DNA of 64,000 nt from Occallatibacter gabretensis. GTDB taxonomy: Bacteria; Acidobacteriota; Terriglobia; Terriglobales; Acidobacteriaceae. The DNA lies in the NCBI RefSeq assembly GCF_001449115.1, contig NZ_LAIJ01000009.1, forward strand, positions 2,330,574 to 2,394,573, read 5' to 3'. The first letter of the stretch is position 1, and each line of letters begins with the position of its first letter. Shown piece after piece: positions 7,760-16,536 of the stretch. Made by a program: the position numbers and the translations under genes. A model generated the notes under the pieces. That model did not search any database and had not been told where the DNA came from. It saw only the letters and a list, made by a program, of their open reading frames with translations.

Positions 7760-10425
7760 ACTGGTTTCAGCGGCTTTTCACAGGCAAGCGAATGGAAGAG
7801 AAACTCGACTCCGAGCTTCGGTTTCACCTTGAGCAGCAGGTTGCCGAAAAGGTGCACGCCGGCATGACCGAGGATGAAGCTCGCCGCACCACTCGCCTGG
7901 AGTTCGGCGGATTGGAGCAGATCAAGGAAGATTGCCGTGAAAGCCGTGGCACGTTGGGGGTTGCTTCCGTCCTGCAGGATCTCCGCTTTGCCTTGCGCCA
8001 GTTGAGCAACTCGCCCGGCTTCGCCATCACCGCCATAGTTACGCTTTCATTGGGTATCGGCGCATCTTCAGCCATCTTCAACGTGATTGATGCGGTGCTG
8101 TTGCAGCCACTGCCTTACGCCGATCAGGACCGCCTTGTCTCTCCGGTGATGATCGGGCGCACCGGAGATACATTGCCCTCGTCCTATCTCAGCTACCTCG
8201 ACGAGCGCGCGCAACAGCGCAGCTTCGATGCGCTGGCCGGCTATTCCATGTTCGGCAGAGTCAACCTTGAAGGGCCCAGTGGCCCGGTAGCGCTTAGCGC
8301 CGTCAAGAGCACCGACAATCTTTTCGATGTGTTTGGAGTCAAGCCGCTCCTCGGACGCACCTATTTGCCGGGGGAAGACCAGCCCGGCAAAGATAACGTT
8401 GTCGTGCTCAGCAATGAGGTTTGGAAAAGCAGTTTTGCCGGACAAACCGATGTCGTCGGCAAGGATGTGCAACTTGATGGAACGCCGTACACCGTAATCG
8501 GAGTCATGCCCGCAGGGTTCCGCTTTCCGCTTGAAGCGCACGAGGCTGTCTACACGCCACTGCACTTGAATCCGTCCTGGGCCAAGGCACGCGGCATGCA
8601 CTGGATGCAGACCGTAGGCCGCCTGAAGCCGGGCGTAACCAATGAACAGGCGCGCACCGATCTGAACCGCGTGATGACCAATCTCGCGCGTGCGTATCCT
8701 GAACAGGAGACGGGCCACACCGTTGCGCGGCTGTTGCCGTTGGACGTGGCGGTGAACAGTCTTGACCGGTTTGGAAAGCGAACGCTTGCCGGCCCGCTGG
8801 GCACGTTGGCCCTGGCTGTGCTCGCGCTGCTGGCCATTGCTTGCGTCAACGTTGCCGGACTGTTGATGGCGCGCGGAGTCAAGCGCGAGCGGGAGATGGC
8901 GCTGCGCTCTGCAGTGGGCGCCAGCCGCGGGCGTCTCATGCGGCAACTGGTCAACGAGAGTCTCGTGCTCTGTTTCGCGGGATTGCTGGGCGGCATATTG
9001 GTCGGCTGGACGGTCCTCAAAGCGATGAATGTCTTTCTGGTGAACGCCATGTCGCGTGGCGGCGACATTCACCTCAACTTCGCTGTGGTTGCTGTTGCGG
9101 CAGCACTTTCGCTGCTTGCCAGTATGCTGGCCTCGCTCTTCCCGGCCATTCGACTCTCTGGCGCCGATCCGAATCGCGCGCTGCGCGCCGGCAGCGCAGG
9201 CGCAGGCACGGGGCGCAGCCAGCACCGGCTTCGGTCCGCGTTCGTCATCACGCAGGTAGCGCTCTCGCTCGTTTTGCTGGTCATTTCCGGGCTCCTGCTC
9301 AAGAACCTGCAAGGCCTGCTCCACACCAATCTCGGTATCGACGCGGGCAAAATTCTAACCACCCGCCTCGACCTTTCCAAAGGCCATTACACTGGACGCG
9401 ATCCCATCGCCAGCTTCTACAACCCGCTTCTGGAAAAGATTGTTCACTTGCCAGGAGTGCAGGGCGCGGGCGTCATCGATATGCTGCCCGTTCGGAGTTG
9501 GGGCGATGGTTATGGCATCCACATCACCGGGCAGCCGCCCTACCCACCGAATGTGGATATGGGCGCGGAAACGCGATATGTCTCCGCAGGATATTTCGAT
9601 GCGATGGGCATTCAGCTCACGCGTGGGCGCCTGCTGTCGCCCTCGCTCGACAAGTCCGAAAATGCGGCTGGAACGATGGTCGTCAATCAGGCCTTTCAGC
9701 AGAAGTTCTTTCCCGCGGGCGCCGATCCGGTTGGCGCGCATATCGACGATGACCCCAAGCCGGAGTTGAAGAGCGGCATTGTGGGCGTCGTCAGCAACGT
9801 CCGGCAGGCCCTGCGCGAGCCGCAAATGGCGGAGATGGATTGGCTCATGGACGAGATCACGCCTAAGGACCGGATGCAATCCCTGAACAGCATGGCATTG
9901 ATCGTCCGTTCCAATGGCGACCTCAATGCGCTGGTGCCTGCGCTCCGCAATGCAGTTCATGAGATCGATCCGACCGTTCCGTTCAAGACGCCGGAAACCA
10001 TGAACGATGTGGTCAGCGACAGCCTCACGCTTGACCGGCTTGAAGGATGGCTCTTCGGTATCTTCGCGGCCCTTGCCCTGCTGCTGGCCGTCGTCGGGCT
10101 CTACGGGCTGGTCAATCATGAAGTCGAACTCCGTATCCGCGAGATAGGCATACGCATGGCTCTTGGCTCAACCCGCACGCAGGTTACAAAGCTGCTTCTG
10201 GGCAAGGTGGCGCTGCTTATGCTTTCGGGCCTTGCCATTGGATGGGCGCTCACGCTTGCCCTCAGAAAGGTGTTATCGGCGGTCGTCGAAATGCATGCCA
10301 GCCACGACTTTCTGCTGCTGGCAGGCGTAACGGCCGGCTTGGCCCTTGTTGGCATCCTGGCCAGCCTCATCCCCGCGCGCCGCGCCGCCTCCGTCGAGCC
10401 CGTTCAAGCCCTGCGAACCGAATAA
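7756..10425 (+). CDS. ADOP-type (MacB-like) ABC transporter permease
   Basis: An 889-residue permease of the acidobacterial duplicated orphan permease family. Residues 1-60 (MEEKLDSELRFHLEQQV...EDEARRTTRLEFGG) are the small N-terminal domain that this family carries before the permease. A first membrane helix near residue 95 is followed by a MacB periplasmic domain and a FtsX-type permease unit; the periplasmic plus FtsX arrangement is then repeated, ending in the conserved SLIPARRAASVEPVQALR. No ATPase gene is adjacent, as usual for these orphan permeases, so a partner ATPase must come from elsewhere or none is needed. Substrate unknown. Confidence 0.92.
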   Translation: MNWFQRLFTGKRMEEKLDSELRFHLEQQVAEKVHAGMTEDEARRTTRLEFGGLEQIKEDCRESRGTLGVASVLQDLRFALRQLSNSPGFAITAIVTLSLGIGASSAIFNVIDAVLLQPLPYADQDRLVSPVMIGRTGDTLPSSYLSYLDERAQQRSFDALAGYSMFGRVNLEGPSGPVALSAVKSTDNLFDVFGVKPLLGRTYLPGEDQPGKDNVVVLSNEVWKSSFAGQTDVVGKDVQLDGTPYTVIGVMPAGFRFPLEAHEAVYTPLHLNPSWAKARGMHWMQTVGRLKPGVTNEQARTDLNRVMTNLARAYPEQETGHTVARLLPLDVAVNSLDRFGKRTLAGPLGTLALAVLALLAIACVNVAGLLMARGVKREREMALRSAVGASRGRLMRQLVNESLVLCFAGLLGGILVGWTVLKAMNVFLVNAMSRGGDIHLNFAVVAVAAALSLLASMLASLFPAIRLSGADPNRALRAGSAGAGTGRSQHRLRSAFVITQVALSLVLLVISGLLLKNLQGLLHTNLGIDAGKILTTRLDLSKGHYTGRDPIASFYNPLLEKIVHLPGVQGAGVIDMLPVRSWGDGYGIHITGQPPYPPNVDMGAETRYVSAGYFDAMGIQLTRGRLLSPSLDKSENAAGTMVVNQAFQQKFFPAGADPVGAHIDDDPKPELKSGIVGVVSNVRQALREPQMAEMDWLMDEITPKDRMQSLNSMALIVRSNGDLNALVPALRNAVHEIDPTVPFKTPETMNDVVSDSLTLDRLEGWLFGIFAALALLLAVVGLYGLVNHEVELRIREIGIRMALGSTRTQVTKLLLGKVALLMLSGLAIGWALTLALRKVLSAVVEMHASHDFLLLAGVTAGLALVGILASLIPARRAASVEPVQALRTE

Positions 10426-10485
10426 GGCAGGGTCGACACGGAGGTTGGTGGATAGCAAGCGGGAAGGCTTTTTCCCTGCGCCAGG

Positions 10486-12264
10486 TTACTGCGGTTTGGT
10501 GGCTGGCGGTTTGGACGTGGGCGCGGCCTTTGGGTCTGCTTTGGGGTCTGGGTCGTCGGTGTCGTCGTCCTCGCAGGAGTGACCTTTGATGGGAGCGTAG
10601 GCGGTTTTGACTCCGCGCTCGGCGGCTACGCGGGTGTCCTGTTCGCCGTCGCGGGTTTCGAGGGCTTCCTTGTACTCGGCTACGGCTTCGTCGCGTTTGC
10701 AGGAGAGATCGAGCATGCGGGCCAGGTAGATGTGCGACCAGGCGAGCAGGCGAGGATCTTTGCTGCCATCAATCGTTGTCTTGAAACGGCCTGCGGCTTC
10801 TTCCGGATTTTTGTTGATGAGGGCGACACGTGCGAGGACGAAGTTAGCGCGGGCGGAGTCGGCTGCGGCCTGGAGGCTGTCCGCATTCCGATCGGAGAGG
10901 AATGGGCGCGCCAGAGATGCGGCTCCGGCGGGATCACCGGCCTGCAGTTTGGCTTCGGCCAGGTCCAGGCCTTCGAGCTTGCGTGGCTTGGGGCGGCTGA
11001 GGACGTCGGCGTCCGCTTCGGTATCGAACTGGATGCGCTTGGCGCGGCTCACCTGCTGGTCGACATCCATGGAGTAGACCATTTCACCCATGGTGTCACG
11101 CAGGCCGGCTGGGTCTTTCTCAAACTGGATGAGCGAGTCGTAAAAATACTGCGTGAGCACGAAACCCTGGGTCATGTCATGACGGACGGCGGTGAGGCGG
11201 ACGGACTCCTGCTTGACCTCTACCTGGTGGCGTTCGCCTTCGTACTTTGGCAACTCGGAGCGGTCGACGCCTGCGGGAATTTTGTAATCGGCGACGCCGG
11301 TATCCATGGTGCGGGCTTCGATGGCCTTGATGAGGCACTCGATGGTCAGTGCGACGGTGTCAGAGCGATAGCGGAACTCGAGCGGCGCGTCACGGATGAC
11401 TTTAAGAATGGGCTGGGAGCGCTCCATCGCGTTGGTGCGCGAGTAGAGCAGCGGGTCAATCATGTAATGCAGGTAGGTGTGGCGGACATCGTTCATGCGA
11501 ATCTTGCCGTTGACGGCCGAGGTGACCACAACATAATCGGGACCGTAAATGCGCGCGTTGACGGTGCGCGGCGAGAGCATGGGCTCCATGACGACGACGA
11601 AGCGGCGGCCATCGTAGGTGGATGCCGGCATCTTGAGATAGAGGTTGGTGCCGACGATCATCTGTGAGAGTGGATCGTGGATGGTGTTGATTTCGTCATC
11701 GTAGGAGCGGTGCAGAGTGAGCCAGATTCCATGCAGATCGACGGCGGCTGAGAAATCCCTGAGGAGCGGCACGAATTCCGCGACCTGCGTGGCATCGGGC
11801 GGCATCTCAGTGAGCTCGACGGTGGTTTCAAGCTCGGGGGGCGGGCTGAGATAGAGTGCCAGCGAGATGTACTGCGAGATGTCGCGCTCTGAACCGGTCA
11901 TGCGGTGCTGGGCGATGTAGAGGCAGGCGGCGTCGCGCTTCTTGCGGGCGTCTTCGCTGATGGCGAGCGCGCCGTTGATCTCGTCGCGGACCTTCTTGCG
12001 GACGGGAGAGCTTTCTTCGAGACCTTCATCGTAGCCGCAGGCGTTGAGCGCGGAGGCCATGACGAAGACCGGCTCAGAGCTGATGAGCGAGACGGTGGGG
12101 CCTGCAGGATCGACGAGCGAGGGAGCCTTTTCACGCTGGAGCGGGGGCCCGGAAGACGAGCTTTGCTGAGAGCTGGATGATTGCGCGTGCGAGAAAACGG
12201 GAACGGCAATGAGCGAGAGAGCGAAGGCGAGCGCAGCGGAGAGCGAAGACGGACTAGAAAGCAT
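10486..12264 (-). CDS. Secreted TPR-like protein of unknown function
   Basis: A 592-residue exported protein. The ATG at 12264 gives a clear signal peptide (MLSSPSSLSAALAFALSLIA...SHAQ) and has an AGGGA ribosome site; in-frame ATGs further upstream lack a signal peptide and run into non-coding sequence. A Ser/Gln-rich linker follows, then an alpha-helical body. Residues from roughly 470 (AKLQAGDPAGAASLA, ARANFVLARVALINKNPEEAAGRF) read as tetratricopeptide-like repeats. The tail is Asp/Pro/Lys-rich. A VRHTYLHYMIDP segment has two histidines four residues apart but no full metal motif. It is convergent with the ADOP gene. No specific function recognised. Confidence 0.72.
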   Translation of the reverse strand: MLSSPSSLSAALAFALSLIAVPVFSHAQSSSSQQSSSSGPPLQREKAPSLVDPAGPTVSLISSEPVFVMASALNACGYDEGLEESSPVRKKVRDEINGALAISEDARKKRDAACLYIAQHRMTGSERDISQYISLALYLSPPPELETTVELTEMPPDATQVAEFVPLLRDFSAAVDLHGIWLTLHRSYDDEINTIHDPLSQMIVGTNLYLKMPASTYDGRRFVVVMEPMLSPRTVNARIYGPDYVVVTSAVNGKIRMNDVRHTYLHYMIDPLLYSRTNAMERSQPILKVIRDAPLEFRYRSDTVALTIECLIKAIEARTMDTGVADYKIPAGVDRSELPKYEGERHQVEVKQESVRLTAVRHDMTQGFVLTQYFYDSLIQFEKDPAGLRDTMGEMVYSMDVDQQVSRAKRIQFDTEADADVLSRPKPRKLEGLDLAEAKLQAGDPAGAASLARPFLSDRNADSLQAAADSARANFVLARVALINKNPEEAAGRFKTTIDGSKDPRLLAWSHIYLARMLDLSCKRDEAVAEYKEALETRDGEQDTRVAAERGVKTAYAPIKGHSCEDDDTDDPDPKADPKAAPTSKPPATKPQ

Positions 12265-12364
12265 GAATGATCCCTGCCTGAAGTGTATATTTAGACGCTC
12301 CAAGGGGGTCAAGCGGGAGGATTCTGGCGTAGGACTGCATCGACTTGTGGGGGGATTCATCCGG

Positions 12365-12766
12365 TCAGTTGTCTTCCAGGGGCTGAATCCACCTTCGGAA
12401 CCAGGCTGCCAGTTCGGCTTCGGCCATGCTTCCATCTGCCACGCACAGCATGGTTGTTACACCTTCCGCATCGCCTGCAGTCAGCTCATAGCCATTCTTG
12501 AGCAGGAAGGTTTCCGCGACCACCCATGCTGTGCGCTTGTTGCCATCGAAGAAAGGGTGATTGCGCGCTATTCCGACGGCGTAAGACGCGGCAAGATCCG
12601 CTATGTCCGGCTCGCCGTAGATTGCAAGGTTTTGGGGGCGTGCCAGCGCAGACAGTAGCAGCGATGTCTCACGGACCCCTGCCAGGCCGCCGTGCTCGGC
12701 AATTTGCTCATCGTGCATAGCAAAGACCGAATTTTCCGCAATCCAGCGCCAGGTCGGAGCGGTCAT
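12365..12766 (-). CDS. doc: Doc-type Fic-domain toxin
   Basis: A 133-residue Fic/Doc protein. The active-site loop HPFFDGNKRTA starts at H70, with D74 and the GNKR residues that position ATP. In the family, Doc phosphorylates elongation factor Tu and stops translation. The N-terminal HDEQIAEHGGLAGVRE and the C-terminal helix are typical of the Doc group rather than long Fic AMP-transferases. Its start overlaps the stop of the AbrB-like gene (12763-12766), giving antitoxin-first order. Confidence 0.92.
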   Translation of the reverse strand: MTAPTWRWIAENSVFAMHDEQIAEHGGLAGVRETSLLLSALARPQNLAIYGEPDIADLAASYAVGIARNHPFFDGNKRTAWVVAETFLLKNGYELTAGDAEGVTTMLCVADGSMAEAELAAWFRRWIQPLEDN

Positions 12767-12987
12767 TTTGCCAGTTCCCGCAAGAGATTGCGCCGCTTGC
12801 GCATTACTTTGCGGGCCAGCGCCATGTCTTCTTCAAATTCCGCGTCGTAGGGGGTAATGCGATAGCCGTCCGGCGCTTCGGTCAGAAAGATAGTGTCGCC
12901 CTTGGCTACCTTAAGCCTGGACAGCACTTCCTTCGGGAAGACGACTCCGGTGGAACTGCCAATTGTGGTCAATTTCAGCTTCTGCAT
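12763..12987 (-). CDS. AbrB/MazE-type antitoxin
   Basis: A 74-residue protein with the swapped-hairpin AbrB fold: LKLTTIGSSTGVVFPKEVLSRLKVAKGD, then a beta strand and an acidic-to-basic helical tail that would cover the toxin. It should bind its own promoter and neutralise the Doc protein. An AT palindrome (13008-13027) lies 20 bp upstream of its ATG. Confidence 0.9.
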   Translation of the reverse strand: MQKLKLTTIGSSTGVVFPKEVLSRLKVAKGDTIFLTEAPDGYRITPYDAEFEEDMALARKVMRKRRNLLRELAK

Positions 12988-13007
12988 AGCTCCCTCTCAA
13001 TGCCGAA

Positions 13008-13027
13008 ATTATAACATTGATTATAAT
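13008..13027 (-). promoter_or_regulatory. Palindromic operator / -10 region of the abrB-doc operon
   Basis: ATTATAA (13008-13014) and TTATAAT (13021-13027) form a 7-bp inverted repeat. Each arm contains a TATAAT-like -10 box when read on the minus strand, so binding of the AbrB-type antitoxin here would occlude the promoter. Confidence 0.6.
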
Positions 13028-13069
13028 GGAAGCTTAGCTGCGCACTGAATCTATGGGTAGCTTTTCCGC

Positions 13070-13750
13070 TTATCCGCGGACGGAGACGCCTGAGAAGGAA
13101 AGCACGGCGAGGCCGCGGACGGGTTGGCCGAAGAAGCGGGCGGGCTCGAACTTGCTGACCAGCAGGAGGTTCTGCACGGCGGCGCGGGTCTGGGAATCGT
13201 TGGGGCCGGAGACGATGCGGAAGTCGTAGACGGAGCCCTGTCCGTTGACATAGGCTTCCACGACCACCGGGCCGGAGAGCGCGGCAATGTCGTTGTTTCC
13301 TGAACCACCGATTGAGTAAAGCAGGCGCGGTGCGGTGGAGTTGCCGAGCGGCTCGTCACCCGCCTGCGCCATGGGCGGATTGCTGACGATGCCGACCATG
13401 ACGGCCACTGTGCCGAGCAGCAGCACAGCGGAGGCGAAGCCCGCTGATGCCTGCAACAGGAATGGTCCAACTGTGTTCTTCCAGGTGAGCGAGAGCCATT
13501 GGAAGCGGCTCTGACGGCTGCGCGCGCGCTCCTGGCTGACGGCTACGCGGATGCGGAGCAGGAGATCGTCCGGTTCCTGCATGGAGCCGAGCGCCGAGAG
13601 CGAAGACTGGAGGTTGCGCAGTGAGGTCCACTCTGCGCTGCAGTGGAGGCACTGATCCAGATGAGAGGAGATGCGCTGCATCTCGACGCCGGTGAGACGG
13701 CCGTCGAGATACTCGGAAAACTTTGCCTGCATGGCAGAGCAGCCGTTCAT
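13070..13750 (-). CDS. Anti-sigma factor with zinc-finger and TonB-like C-terminal domain
   Basis: A 226-residue membrane protein. Residues 1-50 are a zf-HC2-type anti-sigma domain (CSAMQAKFSEYLDGRLTG...HLDQCLHCSAEW), which would hold the neighbouring sigma factor. One membrane helix follows around residues 100-125 (ASAVLLLGTVAVMVGIV). The periplasmic part (VVVEAYVNGQGSVYDFRIVSG...LLLVSKFEPARFFGQPVRG) resembles a TonB C-terminal domain, a common acidobacterial arrangement. The start overlaps the sigma gene stop (13747-13750). Confidence 0.88.
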   Translation of the reverse strand: MNGCSAMQAKFSEYLDGRLTGVEMQRISSHLDQCLHCSAEWTSLRNLQSSLSALGSMQEPDDLLLRIRVAVSQERARSRQSRFQWLSLTWKNTVGPFLLQASAGFASAVLLLGTVAVMVGIVSNPPMAQAGDEPLGNSTAPRLLYSIGGSGNNDIAALSGPVVVEAYVNGQGSVYDFRIVSGPNDSQTRAAVQNLLLVSKFEPARFFGQPVRGLAVLSFSGVSVRG

Positions 13751-14466
13751 TGCGCCTCCTCTCGTAGATTCAACTGAAAGCTTGCGGCGTGGGTTGGAAC
13801 ATTAGACCGGGTCAGGATCTGCTTGAGACAAGCGCGTCCGCGGACCAGCCGGGATTTGACGGTGCCGAGGTTCACTCCCTGCATCTCGGCTACTTCCTCG
13901 TACACAAAGCCTTCAATGTCGCGAAGGATGAGCGTGGTGCGATACGGCTCGGGAACCTGGGCCAGCGCGGCTTCTACGCGGGCGCGAGTTTCTGCGTGCA
14001 GGACAGCGTCAAAGGGCGACTCCGCCGGGTCGACGAGCATTTCTTTCAACCGGATGGGCGCGGAGGAGTCGCTTTCGTAAATCTCCTGCTCGATGGGTAC
14101 TTCCTGCTGCTTGTGCCGCATCCACCAGCGGCGCTGGTTGGAGGCTTCACGCAGGGCAATGCGGTAGATCCAGGTGCGGAGCGACGATTCACCGTGAAAA
14201 TTGGAGACTCCACGGAAGACCTTGACGAAGACTTCCTGCGCGAGATCGGCAGCATCCGCGCGATCCTGCACGGTGCGCGCCAGCAGCGAATAGATGGGCT
14301 GGTGGTAACGCGAAATGAGCCACGCAAAGGCCTCGTCCGAGCCGGCTTGCAGCTCAGCTACGAGAGCTGCTTCATCAGAATGGAGCGCCAATGCGCTGGC
14401 CAGATTGCCCATGGTGAGGTCCGTCTGCAAATCCAGTTTCCTCCACATTACTACAGCAATCTGCAT
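13747..14466 (-). CDS. ECF-family RNA polymerase sigma factor
   Basis: A 239-residue extracytoplasmic-function sigma factor. Region 2 is clear (DEAFAWLISRYHQPIYSLLARTVQDRADAADLAQEVFVKVFRG...LRTWIYRIALREASNQRR). Region 4 is EPYRTTLILRDIEGFVYEEVAEMQGVNLGTVKSRLVRGR. It is controlled by the zinc-finger anti-sigma factor encoded directly downstream. Several in-frame ATGs are possible at the N-terminus (M1, MWRKLD, MGNLAS); the real start may be up to 20 codons later. Confidence 0.93.
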   Translation of the reverse strand: MQIAVVMWRKLDLQTDLTMGNLASALALHSDEAALVAELQAGSDEAFAWLISRYHQPIYSLLARTVQDRADAADLAQEVFVKVFRGVSNFHGESSLRTWIYRIALREASNQRRWWMRHKQQEVPIEQEIYESDSSAPIRLKEMLVDPAESPFDAVLHAETRARVEAALAQVPEPYRTTLILRDIEGFVYEEVAEMQGVNLGTVKSRLVRGRACLKQILTRSNVPTHAASFQLNLREEAQ

Positions 14467-14582
14467 GTTCTGCAGGAATCAGTTTGTGCTCTATGGCACA
14501 TTTTTTTAACTTCCTGATTCCTTAGACACCGCAGCGGAGGAAAGTGTTCCTGAGGGTTTGACGACGGACCGGGCGCAAGGTT

Positions 14583-15533
14583 TCATACCGTAAGAACGAT
14601 GCGGCGACCCTTGTCGGCGCGGCTCCAGGCCGCTTCCACGTCGGAGAGTGGAATGGGATCGACGTCAATTTTGAGCGCTCCGCTGGCTGCCAGAGCGAAA
14701 AGCTCCGGGATCGCGGCGAAGATGCGATCAATGGATACCGCGCCGAATCCGCTACCGAGGATGGTGAGATCGATACTGCGAAGGATGGCGGCAGGCAGAG
14801 TGATGTTGGGTCCGGCGCTTGCGCCGACTTCCACGAGGCGGGTGCGGTGCGTGGCGGTGGCTTTGAATCCCTTGGCGAGAGCTTCCAGGAGCAGCTCAGT
14901 TGGCCGACCCCAGAGATAATCAATGACCACATCGATGCCGGCGACGGCCTCTGCGATGAAGGCCTTACGAAGGTCGTCTTCGGGCTGGTTGAGCGCAATG
15001 ATTTCATCGAGGCCTGCGTCGCGGAGTGCATCTATATTGCGGCCTGCGCCTACGATCCGCTTGGCTCCCATCTGGCGGGCGACTTGGATGGCAAGCTGGC
15101 CGGCCACGCCGGTGGCGCCGAGAATGAGAACGGTTTCACCGGGAAGAAGGCCGGCGCGATCTTTGAGCGCGACCCAGCCAGACATGCCTGGATTGGCAAT
15201 GGCCGCGGCGGTGACGTCGTCGATTTCATCGGGGAGAGGAATGTACATGGACCGCGTGACGGCGGCGCGCTCGGCCATGGTTCCCCAGGGTTTGCGGGCT
15301 CCGCCAAAATAGACGCGTGTTCCATCTTCGAGCGTACCGACGCCATCGATGCCGGGAATCATGGGGCCTGATCCGCTGGCGGAATAATGCGCGCCGGAAG
15401 CGATGGATTTCACGACAGGATGTACGCCTGCGGCGCGAACGCGGACGAGAACTTCGCCTTCCTGCACGGTGGGCTCATCGAAGCCCTGATATTTGGGCAT
15501 TTCACCGGGGGTATTTACGACAGCAGCTTTCAT
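14583..15533 (-). CDS. Zinc-independent alcohol dehydrogenase / quinone oxidoreductase-like protein (MDR family)
   Basis: A 316-residue medium-chain dehydrogenase/reductase. The GroES-like N-terminus (MKAAVVNTPGEMPKYQGFDEP...VLVRVRAAGVHPV) is followed by a Rossmann domain with the NADPH-binding motif LILGATGVAGQLAIQVARQMGA. The Cys and His ligands of zinc-dependent alcohol dehydrogenases are missing, so a quinone-oxidoreductase type NADPH reductase is expected. It is divergent from a TetR regulator with two operator-like palindromes between them, so it is probably the regulated target. Substrate unknown. Confidence 0.88.
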   Translation of the reverse strand: MKAAVVNTPGEMPKYQGFDEPTVQEGEVLVRVRAAGVHPVVKSIASGAHYSASGSGPMIPGIDGVGTLEDGTRVYFGGARKPWGTMAERAAVTRSMYIPLPDEIDDVTAAAIANPGMSGWVALKDRAGLLPGETVLILGATGVAGQLAIQVARQMGAKRIVGAGRNIDALRDAGLDEIIALNQPEDDLRKAFIAEAVAGIDVVIDYLWGRPTELLLEALAKGFKATATHRTRLVEVGASAGPNITLPAAILRSIDLTILGSGFGAVSIDRIFAAIPELFALAASGALKIDVDPIPLSDVEAAWSRADKGRRIVLTV

Positions 15534-15546
15534 GGGAAAACTCTCC

Positions 15547-15580
15547 TTAACATTGTTAAGTTAAATTTAACACCGTTAAA
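15547..15580. promoter_or_regulatory. Two operator palindromes between the reductase and tetR genes
   Basis: TTAAC-ATT-GTTAA (15547-15559) and TTTAAC-ACC-GTTAAA (15566-15580) have the same half-site with 3-bp spacers and centres 20 bp apart. They lie 14 bp from the reductase start and 22 bp from the TetR start, so a TetR dimer on each could repress both genes. Confidence 0.75.
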
Positions 15581-15602
15581 TAAAAAATGCTAGACTCTTT
15601 TT

Positions 15603-16256
15603 ATGCCACTTGATCGACAGCTTATTTTGCACCATGCCTTCGGAGTATTAAATGAAGGCGGGCTGGAGGGGTTGACGCTGCGAAAGCTGGCGGCGCGGCT
15701 GGAAGTGCAGGCACCTGCGATTTATTGGCATTTCAAAAGCAAACAGGACCTGCTCGATGAGATGGGAACTCAAGTTTTACTGAAAGCGATTGAGGACGAG
15801 CCGAAGTGGCGCGAACTTGAAACCTGGCAGGAACTGGCGTTTGTGTATTGCACAAGCCTGAGAAGAACGTTTTTGCGTCATCGCGATGGGGCAAAGATGG
15901 CCAGTGGAACTTATTTGACCGATACGAAGATGTACGAGGCGATGGAGATGAGCCTGCAGAGATTTACTTCGGCGGGCTTTTCACTGCGGCAGGCTGTGGT
16001 GGCGCTGACCACGCTTTACAGCTACACGGTGGGGTTTGTGATTGAGGAGCAGGCGACGCAGATTGCACCGGGAATGCCGAATGAGCAATATGCCTTGAAT
16101 GCGCGGGACCAACGCGTGAACAAGGATCTCTACCCGCTTGCGGCCGCGGCCGGGGCAGAGATGTTTACCAATCACGATTCCCGATTTGAAGAAGGGGTAA
16201 GGTTGATTGTGGCGGGAATTGCATCGGCTCTGTCGCTTGCAAGCAAGGCCGATTGA
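15603..16256 (+). CDS. TetR family transcriptional regulator
   Basis: A 217-residue repressor of the TetR type. The N-terminal HTH is canonical (LILHHAFGVLNEGGLEGLTLRKLAARLEVQAPAIYWHFKSKQDLLDEM). The C-terminal ligand and dimer domain resembles the TetR_C group (FLRHRDGAKMASGTYLTD...). It probably represses itself and the divergent MDR gene through the palindromes between them, and is released by a small hydrophobic compound. Confidence 0.92.
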   Translation: MPLDRQLILHHAFGVLNEGGLEGLTLRKLAARLEVQAPAIYWHFKSKQDLLDEMGTQVLLKAIEDEPKWRELETWQELAFVYCTSLRRTFLRHRDGAKMASGTYLTDTKMYEAMEMSLQRFTSAGFSLRQAVVALTTLYSYTVGFVIEEQATQIAPGMPNEQYALNARDQRVNKDLYPLAAAAGAEMFTNHDSRFEEGVRLIVAGIASALSLASKAD

Positions 16257-16306
16257 CGAATCGAGTGCGAACAGCGAAAATAGAAAAGTTGCATCCTTCC
16301 TAATGT

Positions 16307-16382
16307 GGGCCTGTGGCGCAGCTGGGAGCGCGCTTCCATGGCATGGAAGAGGTCATCGGTTCGATCCCGATCAGGTCCACCA
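16307..16382 (+). tRNA. tRNA-Ala(GGC), integration site of the mobile element
   Basis: A complete 76-nt cloverleaf. Acceptor GGGCCTG (16307-16313) pairs with CAGGTCC (16372-16378) with one G-U. D-stem GCGC/GCGC; anticodon stem CTTCC/GGAAG with loop ATGGCAT, anticodon GGC; T-stem ATCGG/CCGAT with loop TTCGATC. CCA is encoded at 16380-16382. The recombinase gene ends 155 bp downstream of its 3' end, so the tRNA 3' half is the likely attachment core. Confidence 0.95.
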
Positions 16383-16536
16383 AATATCTCAACAACTTAG
16401 CGGAACCCCTCCCAAACGTTTGGCAGCAAATTGGCAGCAAATTTCAAACTGCCGTGCAGCCAAGCCATGTCAGTCGTCTCCATCTCCTCTCTGAAGCGCC
16501 ACGCTTCGGCTGACTTTCTCTCTAAATTCCTATCCA

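Noticed and set aside
8068..9324. 418-residue frame antisense to the ADOP gene
   Set aside because: Gln/Arg/His-rich translation typical of the opposite strand of a GC-rich gene; no start signal.
10579..11667. 362-residue plus-strand frame inside the TPR-like gene
   Set aside because: It mirrors the codon pattern of the secreted protein on the other strand; no ribosome site or recognisable motif.
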